From Thermoactinomyces sp. DSM 45892 (GTDB taxonomy: Bacteria > Bacillota > Bacilli > Thermoactinomycetales > Thermoactinomycetaceae), in the NCBI RefSeq assembly GCF_900107305.1, contig NZ_FNPL01000009.1:62001-126000 (forward strand): a stretch of 64,000 nt of DNA, written 5' to 3'. Numbering within the stretch: the stretch's first letter is position 1; every line of letters starts with the position of its first letter. This document shows, piece after piece, positions 7,123 to 15,189 of this stretch. The notes beneath the pieces were generated by a model. The model made no database searches, was not told where the DNA came from, and saw nothing but the letters and a program-made list of their open reading frames with translations. A program made the position numbers and the translations under genes.

Positions 7123-7523
7123 CAGTCGCCGAAGTGAATCAATATGAGCCTAGCTTTGACCAAGTAATTAATACTCTCAAGAATTGGGGTTATTCGGATG
7201 AATTGGAAGAAGCGTTTGTAACAGTAGCGAATGATGAGAGAGCATACAACAACGCAGTAGCTTCAATCCATCTACATAAAACAATAGATGGACGTGTCAT
7301 AGGTCGTATTCACTATGAACTAGGCACTACCGTGAAGGGCAAATATATGTCACTACTCATCCATGCAAGAGGAAATGAAGAGCTTGAAACGTATTACAAA
7401 CAAAAGATAGCAGAATACGACGATGACAGTGTAAGTTATGACGGTTATATACAAATTGATGACGAGGATACAAGTTCTATACACAATACTTTAGAAGAAT
7501 GGGGTATAAAAGTAGTGGTTTGA
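7104..7523 (+). CDS. Hypothetical small acidic protein
   Basis: 139 residues starting at an ATG preceded by TGGAGGGATAAACAT. It is acidic, especially at the C-terminus (AEYDDDSVSYDGYIQIDDEDTS split across two strands), with no membrane segment. No family recognised. It is the last gene of the 6731 transcription unit, followed by a hairpin terminator. Small acidic proteins of this kind are common in phage early regions. Confidence 0.65.
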   Translation: MEIKQMTVAEVNQYEPSFDQVINTLKNWGYSDELEEAFVTVANDERAYNNAVASIHLHKTIDGRVIGRIHYELGTTVKGKYMSLLIHARGNEELETYYKQKIAEYDDDSVSYDGYIQIDDEDTSSIHNTLEEWGIKVVV

Positions 7524-7530
7524 AATGGTT

Positions 7531-7556
7531 AAGGAAGGGATGTCCCCCTTCCTTCT
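7531..7556 (+). terminator. Hairpin terminator
   Basis: AAGGAAGGG pairs with CCCTTCCTT, followed by a weak T-rich tail. Confidence 0.65.
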
Positions 7557-7640
7557 TCTATTTATTATATAGGGAGGATTATTAGGAATAATGTAGTAGT
7601 GTAATTGTAAACAGCCATCCCCCTATAAGGAGAGTTCGAA

Positions 7641-8042
7641 ATGGAGCAAGCAGAAAATGATTTAGTAGTCTTCGATCCAGAGGTTACGGAGTCGATCCAG
7701 CAGTACAAGCAATCTTTCACCAAAAAAATGATTCTCCACAAATGGAAAAGAATAGGAAAAAGAACGAGAGCAGCATATCAATTGCCAACAGCAGAAAAAC
7801 GAAGATTGTTAGAAGATGCATATACCGATCTGAAAGAACTTATTTATGATTCGTACTATGAAGACTTTGATAAAGAGCGAACGGAAGTCCAGTTATGCGG
7901 TTGGTTTGGCCACTGTGGTTGGGTATCCAATCAATTAGAAAGGCGTCCCGATATGGTGTCATGGTTAGAGCTACAACAGTTATTTATCCAGTTGGAAGCT
8001 GAGAATCTACTACAAATAGACGAAAGAGGATGCCTAGTATAG
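7641..8042 (+). CDS. Hypothetical protein
   Basis: 133 residues. A basic helical segment (KKMILHKWKRIGKRTRAAY, residues 30-48) is followed by Leu-rich helices and a Cys/His/Trp patch (LCGWFGHCGW) near residue 85. A TAAGGAGAGTTCGAA ribosome site sets the start. It is a monocistronic unit closed by a terminator overlapping its stop codon. No family recognised. Confidence 0.65.
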   Translation: MEQAENDLVVFDPEVTESIQQYKQSFTKKMILHKWKRIGKRTRAAYQLPTAEKRRLLEDAYTDLKELIYDSYYEDFDKERTEVQLCGWFGHCGWVSNQLERRPDMVSWLELQQLFIQLEAENLLQIDERGCLV

Positions 8043-8054
8043 CGCATCCTCTTA
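8025..8054 (+). terminator. Terminator overlapping the stop codon
   Basis: AGAGGATGC pairs with GCATCCTCTT, and T-rich sequence follows. Confidence 0.7.
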
Positions 8055-8086
8055 TTTTATTAAAAATAAAAAACATTGTTTATATG

Positions 8087-8115
8087 TTGACTAATTTATT
8101 TAAAATATATATAAT
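8087..8115 (+). promoter_or_regulatory. Consensus promoter
   Basis: TTGACT (8087-8092) and TATAAT (8110-8115) with 17-bp spacing. The spacer (AATTTATTT...) is nearly identical to that of the promoter at 11701, but the TGTAAC operator is absent here. Confidence 0.75.
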
Positions 8116-8139
8116 AAGAATATAAGGAGGTGAGAACAA

Positions 8140-8265
8140 ATGAGCAAAGATCACAAGCCTTTACAGAATAAAAAAGAGTGGGACAAAAAGTCCACTCAAG
8201 AGCAACAAGCGTATCTTGATCGTCAAAAAGAAATCGCAAAAGAGCAACAGCGCAAAAGTAAGTAG
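8140..8265 (+). CDS. Small charged peptide (41 residues)
   Basis: The ATG is preceded by a perfect AAGGAGGTGAGAACAA and a consensus promoter. The peptide is extremely hydrophilic (MSKDHKPLQNKKEWDKKS, then QQAYLDRQKEIAKEQQ), a Lys/Gln/Glu helix. A hairpin follows. It is likely expressed; function unknown. Confidence 0.7.
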   Translation: MSKDHKPLQNKKEWDKKSTQEQQAYLDRQKEIAKEQQRKSK

Positions 8266-8279
8266 TCATTAGTCGATTT

Positions 8280-8301
8280 AGGAGGGTCTAGCCACCCTCC
8301 T
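8280..8301 (+). terminator. Hairpin after the 41-residue gene
   Basis: AGGAGGGT pairs with ACCCTCCT. No T run follows, so termination is less certain. Confidence 0.5.
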
Positions 8302-8357
8302 AAATAAAAGAAAAATTCTATTACCATCATTATACTATTCCAGAGGGAGAGATTACA

Positions 8358-8489
8358 ATGAGTCAGATTTCACCCCCCTTTACAGATGAAATGATGAATC
8401 ATCCAGCTTGTGAAAGAGTGGTTCATGAAGAAGGTACAGACACAGTTATTGCGATTGATTATTTGTTTCCGAATTCATTTAGTATCTAA
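8358..8489 (+). CDS. Small hypothetical peptide (43 residues)
   Basis: The ATG follows AGAGGGAGAGATTACA, and the frame encodes MSQISPPFTDEMMNHPACER and onward to a TAA before a clear hairpin terminator. It is flanked by terminators on both sides. No family recognised. Confidence 0.55.
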   Translation: MSQISPPFTDEMMNHPACERVVHEEGTDTVIAIDYLFPNSFSI

Positions 8490-8491
8490 CA

Positions 8492-8530
8492 AAAGGATTA
8501 CTCCTATTAGCATTAGGGGTAATCCTTAAT
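8492..8530 (+). terminator. Hairpin terminator
   Basis: AAGGATTACTCC pairs with GGGGTAATCCTT with one bulge. Confidence 0.65.
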
Positions 8531-8549
8531 GATATAGGAGGCATGACAG

Positions 8550-8810
8550 ATGGTGAGCGGAATTAAAAGAGTAGTCAAAGAATTAGAGTCCGAGATTCAG
8601 CGATTGGAAGGTTTGAAAAGTGGTTTCGATACTGAACAAAGTAGTTTTACATTTAATGGAGTTATTGAAAACTGTATCATTGGCCGCGTGATTGATGGGG
8701 CAATGGTGTATGATCATATCAACCAGATTGATTCGAAGATACAACAGAAACGGGCCGCAATCAAAGCATTAAACGATGGTTTATCAAAGGAGGTTGATTA
8801 CAATTCATAG
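8550..8810 (+). CDS. Hypothetical coiled-coil protein
   Basis: 86 residues. Two helical arms (residues 5-25 KRVVKELESEIQRLEGLK and 58-80 INQIDSKIQQKRAAIKALN) flank a short strand region (FTFNGVIENCIIGRVIDG), suggesting a small hairpin-like dimer. The start follows TATAGGAGGCATGACAG. Its end overlaps the next gene. Unknown family. Confidence 0.65.
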   Translation: MVSGIKRVVKELESEIQRLEGLKSGFDTEQSSFTFNGVIENCIIGRVIDGAMVYDHINQIDSKIQQKRAAIKALNDGLSKEVDYNS

Positions 8811-9447
8811 ATTACGAATAGGTGACATCCATCCATTGTGGACGTTTCCCTCTAATCTAAAAGGTGTTTATAGTAAAAGAGGGATTATCACCACTTACAT
8901 TTGTAACAACTTAGTTTACCTGTATATAACAGATGGTGAGCCGGATATCCCGCTAGGTACAGAGGTATATATCCATGTCCGAAGGTTCTTTTATTATGAG
9001 ACAGAACAAGAGTATACGGACCGTCTGGAACAAGAAGCAAGGCGCAAAAAGGCAACAGAAGAAGAGGAAAAGCAAGCGAAGATAAGGAGGGCGGAGCGGT
9101 CACGCAAGGTGAGAACAGAAGCCGAAGAATTTAACGCCAGTCTCAAAATACCTGTTTTATGGACATCTGGTATAAAGGATGTTTTAAGCGGCCTAAGTGC
9201 TAATTCTTGGGGAGATGGTCGAAAGAGTTCCACCGTTGAGCACATTCTTCTTTTAGAAGATATCAACGAAGGGAGATTTAAACGATTAAAAGGTGACTTT
9301 CTTTGTACTACTTCTAAGGGTTCAAACGGTAGGAATTGGAGTGGTAGCAAGGAGGAAACGAGGACGGATGATGACGGGATTACCTATGTTCCGAAAATTA
9401 CTTGTAGGGCCTGCTTAAAAGTCGCCGCTAGATGGCAAATGAACTGA
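8776..9447 (+). CDS. Hypothetical protein with coiled-coil centre; start uncertain
   Basis: The frame is open from 8776, but the best ribosome site AAAGGAGG (8786-8793) lies inside it. The first codon at normal spacing after that site is ATT at 8803, and a TTG at 8794 abuts the site. So the start may be non-canonical or the upstream ATG. The product has an N-terminal beta-rich part (IITTYICNNLVYLYIT, VYIHVRRFF), a highly charged helix from about residue 78 to 120, and a C-terminal part ending in CRACLKVAARWQ. No family recognised. Confidence 0.6.
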   Translation: MVYQRRLITIHRLRIGDIHPLWTFPSNLKGVYSKRGIITTYICNNLVYLYITDGEPDIPLGTEVYIHVRRFFYYETEQEYTDRLEQEARRKKATEEEEKQAKIRRAERSRKVRTEAEEFNASLKIPVLWTSGIKDVLSGLSANSWGDGRKSSTVEHILLLEDINEGRFKRLKGDFLCTTSKGSNGRNWSGSKEETRTDDDGITYVPKITCRACLKVAARWQMN

Positions 9448-9491
9448 TATAATCAGATTACTATGTGGAACGAACGGAGGAATGGTCTGAG

Positions 9492-9782
9492 ATGTCTAAT
9501 CAAAAGAAGGACAAGGAGTACGACTTAAATCAGATTGGTGATATGGTCACTCAATTAATATCTATGGTATCCAGTATGAAAGAGGAAAACATGAAACAGT
9601 TCGTAAAAGTCGATGAGCGGTTAAACAACGTGGAATTAAAAGTGGATGGAATTGAAGATAAATTATTGTCTCTAGTTGATAGCCACTATGACAAGGCGCA
9701 GGAACTGGACCGCAAGATTGACCGTAAGATTTGGGAAGTTAAGTCGGCAGTTGCAAAGCAGACAGAAGCAAAAAAGCAATAG
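9492..9782 (+). CDS. Coiled-coil protein, paralogue of 54863-55174
   Basis: 96 residues, almost entirely heptad-repeat helix (KQFVKVDERLNNVELKVDGI). The C-terminal HYDKAQELDRKIDRKIWEVK matches HYAKAEELDRKIDQTYWELK in the minus-strand gene at 54863-55174, which sits beside an XRE regulator. The start is the ATG after CGGAGGAATGGTCTGAG. An in-frame GTG at 9465 is less likely. The function of this small family is unknown. The shared C-terminal signature suggests a conserved contact surface. Confidence 0.7.
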   Translation: MSNQKKDKEYDLNQIGDMVTQLISMVSSMKEENMKQFVKVDERLNNVELKVDGIEDKLLSLVDSHYDKAQELDRKIDRKIWEVKSAVAKQTEAKKQ

Positions 9783-9788
9783 TGTTAC

Positions 9789-9825
9789 TTTCTAAGCTGG
9801 ATTCTTATGGAGTCTAGCTTTTTTA
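9789..9825 (+). terminator. Rho-independent terminator
   Basis: TAAGCTGGATTC pairs with GAGTCTAGCTT, followed by a T6 run. Confidence 0.75.
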
Positions 9826-9907
9826 TATTCTACTGTAAAAACTACTGTAAAAAATTGAAAGTTATATATATCTTTATATCAGGGTAATATTATTATGGTG
9901 ATAAATA

Positions 9908-10306
9908 ATGAAACCATACTATGATACGAAAGTCGAAATTGAGATACTAGAAACAACGCTAGAAAGATTAGAGCTAGATTACAAATGGTGGCAAGGACAA
10001 TTAAACCCCTCTAAGCACCCTCCACATATTCCATTGAATGAGTGCGTGGAGAATATGCGAAGGATTGGCAAGCGAATTAATACTTATACCGATTTGTTAG
10101 CCCTCCAATACAAGTTAAAAGAAGACATAGAGAAATTGATGTCTACTTATCAAGGAATTGAGGGTAAGATTCTCTATTATCGAGAAGTTAAAGGAATGAC
10201 TTTGAAACAAATAGCCGAAAATCTAGGCTATAGCTATGCTTACATAAGAAATATTAATAGTCGGCTAAACAAGAAGATGACAATTAGGATACAATCCTGT
10301 TCCTAA
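9908..10306 (+). CDS. Sigma-70 region 4-like phage transcription regulator
   Basis: 132 residues. The N-terminal two-thirds are helical. The C-terminal part has a sigma region 4-type helix-turn-helix (YYREVKGMTLKQIAENLGYS, then YAYIRNINSRLNKKM, residues 92-125). This organisation is typical of ArpU/late-gene activators and other small phage regulators. It ends 2.5 kb before the terminase cassette, and phages often place such activators upstream of packaging genes. The ribosome site is weak. A strong terminator follows. Confidence 0.7.
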   Translation: MKPYYDTKVEIEILETTLERLELDYKWWQGQLNPSKHPPHIPLNECVENMRRIGKRINTYTDLLALQYKLKEDIEKLMSTYQGIEGKILYYREVKGMTLKQIAENLGYSYAYIRNINSRLNKKMTIRIQSCS

Positions 10307-10345
10307 ATCCGTGTTATAATGTTAGTAGGGATTACTGTAAACAAA

Positions 10346-10378
10346 AAAGGGTCTAGCATTGAAATTGCTAGACCCTTT
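10346..10378. terminator. Strong terminator
   Basis: AAAGGGTCTAGCA and TGCTAGACCCTTT form a 13-bp perfect stem with A and T runs at the outer ends, so it may work both ways. Confidence 0.85.
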
Positions 10379-10443
10379 ATATATTGTATAATGGATATGG
10401 TAACGGAGTAGGTCGCAACTACCCCGCTAATTAAAACCTGTCT

Positions 10444-10944
10444 TTAATTTAACGTCTTTGGCTCTCTACCTTTAACAGTAGTGGAGCCAAATTTTTTGCG
10501 CTTTTTTTCCATAGATAAAGAGCCGCGGCGTTTTTTGTAAGGAGTAGGGGACCAATACCACCGCCCTTGTTTCTTGCTGAGACGGAACCCTAGCCTGATT
10601 AACTCATCTGTAAACGGTTTGGCTAGTTCGTCATCAATCCAAATCCATTCGCCGATGATCTCGATTTCAATAGGAAGATGTATTAAGTCCATGATAATAG
10701 CCCGTAGCTTTTCATCGATTTCCTGCTCTTCTTCTTCCGAACGTTGGTACTGGGATTCCTTCGGCTGGTCTGCTTCATGTCTTCCTAGATTTTTTTTCAG
10801 TTCTTCATACTCATTGTTGACGGTTGCCATCGCTTCTTCTGACCCGCCTTTGTCTGGATGATTCTTCATCGCTAACATGCGGTATTGCTTGCGTAATTCC
10901 ATTAAAGATGAAACAGGTGTTGAAAAGTAAAAGTAGTTTGTCAT
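10444..10944 (-). CDS. J-domain (DnaJ-like) protein
   Basis: 166 residues. Residues 1-60 form a shortened J domain (MELRKQYRMLAMKNHPDKGG) with the diagnostic HPD motif, which stimulates DnaK-type ATPases. Residues 70-95 are an acidic linker. The rest, about 70 residues, ends in a basic tail (YKKRRGSLSMEKKRKKFG). There is no zinc domain, so it is not a full DnaJ. Phages and plasmids carry such proteins to redirect host chaperones, for example at replication complexes. The start follows AGGAGACGATCACAT. It is divergent from the 11121 operon, with which it shares an operator. Confidence 0.8.
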   Translation of the reverse strand: MTNYFYFSTPVSSLMELRKQYRMLAMKNHPDKGGSEEAMATVNNEYEELKKNLGRHEADQPKESQYQRSEEEEQEIDEKLRAIIMDLIHLPIEIEIIGEWIWIDDELAKPFTDELIRLGFRLSKKQGRWYWSPTPYKKRRGSLSMEKKRKKFGSTTVKGREPKTLN

Positions 10945-10960
10945 ATGTGATCGTCTCCTT

Positions 10961-11105
10961 ATGATGTGATGTAACTGGTGTACATTCGTTATTATGTATA
11001 GTTAAAATAAATTAGTCAATAGTTTATTTGTGTTTTTTTATTTATACTTGATAAATTTACTTTAATTATATACAATAAATATGTAACCAGTTACATCACA
11101 TCATA
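10961..11105. promoter_or_regulatory. Divergent promoter/operator region
   Basis: A 19-bp inverted repeat (ATGATGTGATGTAACTGGT at 10961-10979, its complement at about 11087-11105) brackets two promoters. The minus promoter is TTGACT at 11014-11019 (complement). The plus promoter is TTGATA at 11048-11053 with TACAAT at 11071-11076. Each transcription start is followed by a TGTAAC-type dyad (10970-10984 and TGTAACCAGTTACA at 11082-11095). Confidence 0.75.
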
Positions 11106-11120
11106 AAGGAGAGGTTTTCT

Positions 11121-11411
11121 ATGTTGAGCGATCAAGAGATAGTCGATATTCTAAAAGGTACAAAAAAGATGACATTTACGAAAATAGTTGAGGTTGAGCC
11201 GGAATGTTTTTCAGATGATATTCTCTCATGGTTGAAGTCGAAGGATTTGAAAATGACACGAGATCAACTTTCTACATGTATTGAAATGATGGAGGATTTT
11301 TTACACACAGAAATATGTGACAATGATTTAGGTGGAGCTGTTGAGTGTTATGTGGATGTAACTTTAAGTGAAATGAATTTGTCTTGCGCTCAAGAAATGG
11401 GGGAAGAATAA
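11121..11411 (+). CDS. Hypothetical protein
   Basis: 96 residues, acidic and helical (LSDQEIVDILKGTKKMTF, DQLSTCIEMMEDFL). The start follows AAAGGAGAGG. It is the first gene of a two-gene unit, its stop TAA sharing a base with the next ATG. No family recognised. Confidence 0.65.
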   Translation: MLSDQEIVDILKGTKKMTFTKIVEVEPECFSDDILSWLKSKDLKMTRDQLSTCIEMMEDFLHTEICDNDLGGAVECYVDVTLSEMNLSCAQEMGEE

Positions 11412-11623
11412 TGAAGGCTAGTGAAAACTTTGTCATTCTATCCTCGTATAACAATGATGTTAAAATTCGCACCTGTGATCTATGGCATATACTTGTGAGA
11501 TATTACGATTATATCTCTACATGGGAATTTCTAGATGAGTATACCTTCGAGGACGCGCGTTATATAGAGATGTATGCAGAGGATGAAGGTTTTGAAATAG
11601 AGTTGTTGGACAACAGAATATAA
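11411..11623 (+). CDS. Small hypothetical protein
   Basis: 70 residues from an ATG in a TAATG overlap, with GGGGGAAGAA as ribosome site. Tyr/Asp/Glu-rich (RYYDYISTWEFLDEYTFED). Translationally coupled to 11121-11411 and closed by a very strong terminator. No family recognised. Confidence 0.6.
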   Translation: MKASENFVILSSYNNDVKIRTCDLWHILVRYYDYISTWEFLDEYTFEDARYIEMYAEDEGFEIELLDNRI

Positions 11624-11668
11624 AAGAACAGGATGCATCTTGTAGGCGAGATGCATCCTGTTCTTTTA
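11622..11668. terminator. Strong terminator
   Basis: A 19-bp stem starting AAAAGAACAGGATGCATCT pairs perfectly across an 8-nt loop and ends in a T run. Confidence 0.9.
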
Positions 11669-11700
11669 TATTCTACTTCTTTTATTATATATAATATATA

Positions 11701-11748
11701 TTGACTAATTTATTTTAAATGTATATAATAAAAATGTACCCAGTTACA
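11701..11748 (+). promoter_or_regulatory. Promoter with TGTAC-type operator
   Basis: TTGACT (11701-11706), 17 bp, TATAAT (11724-11729), then the dyad TGTACCCAGTTACA at 11735-11748. Confidence 0.75.
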
Positions 11749-11772
11749 TTACACATTTTAGGAGTGGTTAAT

Positions 11773-12009
11773 ATGACAGAACGTGAAGAGCTACAAAAGC
11801 GATACAATGAGTTAGAAAAAAGTCTTGATAGTAAGATCACTATTTACAACTGGTGTAAGGGTCTTATTGTATTTGGAAGCAATCTTGACACAAAAGCAAA
11901 CGCTAAAATGAAGATGCTTGAACTTGAACCCATCATTGAGGAACAAGGCAAAGAGTTTGAAGAGATCGAGAAACAACTATCTTTCTCCAAACGAGGTGAA
12001 TCCCTATGA
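11773..12009 (+). CDS. Hypothetical coiled-coil protein
   Basis: 78 residues from the ATG after TTTAGGAGTGGTTAAT. Charged heptads at both ends (REELQKRYNELEKSLDSK and EPIIEEQGKEFEEIEKQ) suggest an antiparallel helical hairpin. Its stop overlaps the next start as ATGA. No family recognised. Confidence 0.65.
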   Translation: MTEREELQKRYNELEKSLDSKITIYNWCKGLIVFGSNLDTKANAKMKMLELEPIIEEQGKEFEEIEKQLSFSKRGESL

Positions 12010-12263
12010 TGGATAAACCTATAGTACGGTATTGTTACAATGTATCTTTCTATGGTGAACCCTCTCGAAAGTTCTATCTGGATGTTACAAAGGATGGTAT
12101 GTATATGTACTATGAAGCAATGACAAAAAGGAAGGTGTTCGGTGGTACGGGATGGAATACGCATGAGGGATTTGAAGAAGCACAACGACGGTTTAGTAAT
12201 TGTTTTGTAAATCGTGGGATGAGAGTGAAGAAGATTGATTTGTACCATACAGAAGAGTTATAA
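12006..12263 (+). CDS. Hypothetical protein
   Basis: 85 residues, coupled to the previous gene by an ATGATG overlap. Beta-rich N-terminus with aromatic residues (VRYCYNVSFYGEPSRKFYLD), then GGTGWNTHEGFEEAQRRF. No family recognised. It ends the operon at a strong terminator. Confidence 0.65.
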   Translation: MMDKPIVRYCYNVSFYGEPSRKFYLDVTKDGMYMYYEAMTKRKVFGGTGWNTHEGFEEAQRRFSNCFVNRGMRVKKIDLYHTEEL

Positions 12264-12269
12264 GCAATC

Positions 12270-12308
12270 GAAGAAGCCTGCAGGAATCATTCCTGCAGGC
12301 TTCTTCTT
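12270..12308. terminator. Strong terminator
   Basis: GAAGAAGCCTGCAGGAAT pairs with ATTCCTGCAGGCTTCTTC, with a short T-rich tail. Confidence 0.85.
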
Positions 12309-12378
12309 GTACCAGTTATATCCACATAAAGGATAGAACTTAAACAGTATATCATATTATTTGATAGGTGGGTATTCT

Positions 12379-12741
12379 ATGGCATTAAAACCACTTCGCC
12401 CATGTAATAAGCCGTATTGTAATGAGTTGACCCGTGACCGCTACTGTGAGCATCATATGACAGAGCTAACGCGTAGTGATAGAGAGCGAGAGACCGCAGG
12501 CAAGAGAGGATATAATAGGCGGTGGAGGAAGGCGCGAGAGTATCATTTATCTATGTTCCCTGTGTGTGTAGTCTGTGGTAGATCGGCAACAGTAGTAGAC
12601 CATATTAAGGCACACAAGGGTAATCATTCTTTGTTTTGGGAACCGAACAACTGGCAGAGCATGTGCGCAAGCTGTCACCAAGCGAAAACAAACCGCGAAG
12701 ATGGTGGATACGGAAATATTTTAAAGCCCCCCCGCAGCTGA
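12379..12741 (+). CDS. Phage HNH endonuclease, terminase-associated type
   Basis: 120 residues from the ATG after TAGGTGGGTATTCT. An N-terminal zinc site (CNKPYCNELTRDRYCEHH), a basic linker, and an HNH core: CVVCGRSATVVDHIKAHKG, then the final CASCHQAK. Conserved His/Asn/His positions and two CxxC pairs are present. HNH proteins of this type lie next to cos-type terminases of HK97-like phages and nick DNA during packaging. Here it directly precedes TerS and TerL, so the context agrees with the motif. Confidence 0.88.
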   Translation: MALKPLRPCNKPYCNELTRDRYCEHHMTELTRSDRERETAGKRGYNRRWRKAREYHLSMFPVCVVCGRSATVVDHIKAHKGNHSLFWEPNNWQSMCASCHQAKTNREDGGYGNILKPPRS

Positions 12742-12880
12742 AACTTTTTTTCTCTGTCCGTAGACCAGACTGGGGTTTCATACGCACAAAATTCCCTAAA
12801 TGAAAACTTTTTTTAAGGGAACAAATCCTTTTCTTTACTTATTTTCCCTTTTATTATTTTGGATAAGGAAGGTATAAAAT

Positions 12881-13414
12881 ATGGCTAGACCACCACAACC
12901 AATAGATTTAATCGTATACAAAGGAAGAAAAAATGTAACTAAAGAGGAAGTTAAGGAACGGAAAAAGCGAGAAGTAAAGGCCCCGTCTGATAAGGTCAAA
13001 GCTCCTTCGTATTTACCAACTCATCTAAAAAAAGAGTTCACTAAAATTTCTAAGCAACTAATCGAAGTAGGAATAATGTCCAATCTAGATATAGATGCGT
13101 TGGCACGATACTTACTATCGCGTGAAATGTATATAAGGATAAGCGACCAGCTTCTACAAACTGATTTGACTATTACCAAGGTTAAAGAGAAAAAAGATGA
13201 TCAAGGCAATGTTATTGAAGAAATTACAGAAATCGAAGTTAATAAGACATACTCCAAATTACTCATAAATCAGGATCGTCTTTTTAAGCAGTGTCGGGTT
13301 GCGGCTGCCGATTTAGGGCTTACTATTTCATCTAGATGTAAATTAGTTGTTCCGCCCAAAGAAGAAAAGATAGAGAAGACCGAAGAAGAAAAACTGTTTG
13401 GTGATGCACTGTGA
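12881..13414 (+). CDS. terS: Phage terminase small subunit (P27 family)
   Basis: 177 residues. The basic N-terminus (MARPPQPIDLIVYKGRKNVT) and a central helical part (PSYLPTHLKKEFTKISKQL, NLDIDALARYLLSREMYIR) follow the P27/TerS pattern. The C-terminus has GLTISSRCKLVVPPKEE. This subunit recognises DNA and regulates the packaging ATPase. The start follows AAGGAAGGTATAAAAT. It overlaps TerL by four bases (GTGA). Confidence 0.85.
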   Translation: MARPPQPIDLIVYKGRKNVTKEEVKERKKREVKAPSDKVKAPSYLPTHLKKEFTKISKQLIEVGIMSNLDIDALARYLLSREMYIRISDQLLQTDLTITKVKEKKDDQGNVIEEITEIEVNKTYSKLLINQDRLFKQCRVAAADLGLTISSRCKLVVPPKEEKIEKTEEEKLFGDAL

Positions 13415-15099
13415 TAGAGTCTTTATTTGCAAGAATATACAATTATAGTCTTGATATAGTAGAAGGAAAGACTATTGCAAGTAAAAAACATATAGCAGCG
13501 TGTAGCCGTTTTTTAAAGAATATAGAGGGGATTCCCCACGATGATTACCCCTATGAATTTGATGCGGAAGAGATGTATAAATTCTACAAGTGGTCATGCA
13601 TGTTCAAACATACAAAAGGTGTACTTGCAGGGAAACGGATTGAATTAACGGATTTTCAATTGTTCGTGTCTGCTAATATATTTTGTTGGAAGCGTAAAGA
13701 TGATGGGTTGCGTAGGTTCCGGAAGGTTTATATACAGTTGGCCAGAAAGAACGCTAAGTCACAGTTGCTTGCGCTCATATCATCCTATCTAACTTTCTTG
13801 TCAAATCAACAAGAGGAATGCTATATAGCTGGATGGGGGCGGGAACAATCGGGTATTGTGTATGGAGAAATATTGGGTCAAATTAAATCTTGTGAGTTAA
13901 TTAATGATAAGTATAAGGATTCATACGGCCGTATCACTCATTTAAAAAGCGGTTCAGTTATTCAACCGTTGTCAAAAGAAGCGAGAAAAACTGGTGATGG
14001 AAAAAATCCAAGTATAGCCGTTATTGATGAGTTCCATGTACATGAAACATCAGAAATATATGATGTTTTGGTATCGGGTATGGTGGCCCGTCCCTCGCCG
14101 CTTATTGTGATCATTACAACAGCAGGATTTAATTTGAATGCACCTTGCTTTAAGGAATATCAATATGTATCGAACATTTTAGATTCCAATTCCCCTGTTG
14201 AGAATGAAGAGTACTTTATAATGGTGTGCGAATTGGATCGAGATGATGATATAAAAGATGAATCAGTTTGGATCAAGGCAAATCCCATCGTTGCTACTTA
14301 CGATGAAGGAATGAACTTTCTTCGTAGTGAATTGCGATCCGCGTTGGATGTTCCAGAAAAGATGCGGAATTTCCTAACGAAGAATATGAACCGATGGGTC
14401 GACATGAAGGAAAATGGATACATGCCGATGGATCGATGGATGGAGTGTGGAGTCGATCAACTTCCCGATCTGTACGGGTACGAGTGTTTTGTCGGTGTCG
14501 ACTTGTCGACGAAAATTGATTTAACCTCTATCTCTTTTGTTTTCCCCTATGATGGGAACTATGTTGTAATCAGTCACTCATTCATGCCCGAAGATGCTCT
14601 ACAGGAGCGGGTGAAGACGGATAAGGTTCCGTATGATTTATGGGTTTCCCAAGGTTGGATTACTACTACACCGGGATCGGTTGTTGACTATCGTTTTATT
14701 GAAAGCTACCTTGAGAACAAGGTTTTAAATAACGGATGGATCGTAAAAGAATGTTGTTACGACCCATTTAACGCTACACAATTTGCGCAGCAGCTGGAGA
14801 CCGAAGGCTACATAATGGTAGAGATACGGCAAGGAATGAAGACTTTATCCGAGCCAACTAAAAATTTTCGTGAACTTGTCCTCTCTAAGAGGATTATTCA
14901 TGACCGCAATCCTGTTTTGGGTTGGGCGATTGGAAATGCTGTTATTCGGCAAGATCAGAACGAAAACATAATGTTAGATAAGAACAAGTCGTCAAACCGC
15001 ATTGACCCTATAGCGAGCTTGATTAACGCGCATGTTCGGTCGATGGTAGTGGGTGTGGACCTGAATCACCATATACTGCAAGATGACTTTAGTTTTTAG
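13411..15099 (+). CDS. terL: Phage terminase large subunit
   Basis: 562 residues, the usual TerL length. The GTG start overlaps the terS stop. The N-terminal ATPase has a Walker A-like VYIQLARKNAKSQLL (residues 110-125; Ala replaces the usual Gly of RKNGKS), Walker B IAVIDEFHVHE near residue 208, and a coupling motif VIITTAGFN. The C-terminal RNase H-like nuclease starts at FVGVDLSTKIDLTSISF, with later acidic residues in CCYDPFNATQF and near the end. It appears complete. There is no portal, protease or capsid gene after it in this window, so the cassette is detached from a virion module. Confidence 0.92.
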   Translation: MIESLFARIYNYSLDIVEGKTIASKKHIAACSRFLKNIEGIPHDDYPYEFDAEEMYKFYKWSCMFKHTKGVLAGKRIELTDFQLFVSANIFCWKRKDDGLRRFRKVYIQLARKNAKSQLLALISSYLTFLSNQQEECYIAGWGREQSGIVYGEILGQIKSCELINDKYKDSYGRITHLKSGSVIQPLSKEARKTGDGKNPSIAVIDEFHVHETSEIYDVLVSGMVARPSPLIVIITTAGFNLNAPCFKEYQYVSNILDSNSPVENEEYFIMVCELDRDDDIKDESVWIKANPIVATYDEGMNFLRSELRSALDVPEKMRNFLTKNMNRWVDMKENGYMPMDRWMECGVDQLPDLYGYECFVGVDLSTKIDLTSISFVFPYDGNYVVISHSFMPEDALQERVKTDKVPYDLWVSQGWITTTPGSVVDYRFIESYLENKVLNNGWIVKECCYDPFNATQFAQQLETEGYIMVEIRQGMKTLSEPTKNFRELVLSKRIIHDRNPVLGWAIGNAVIRQDQNENIMLDKNKSSNRIDPIASLINAHVRSMVVGVDLNHHILQDDFSF

Positions 15100-15189
15100 G
15101 AGATTGATTATGTAAAGGATAAGTAACTTTATGTAACGAACTATAGAACATGAGTATAGGAGGGTTAGAGGTAAAAGAGAGATGATTTT

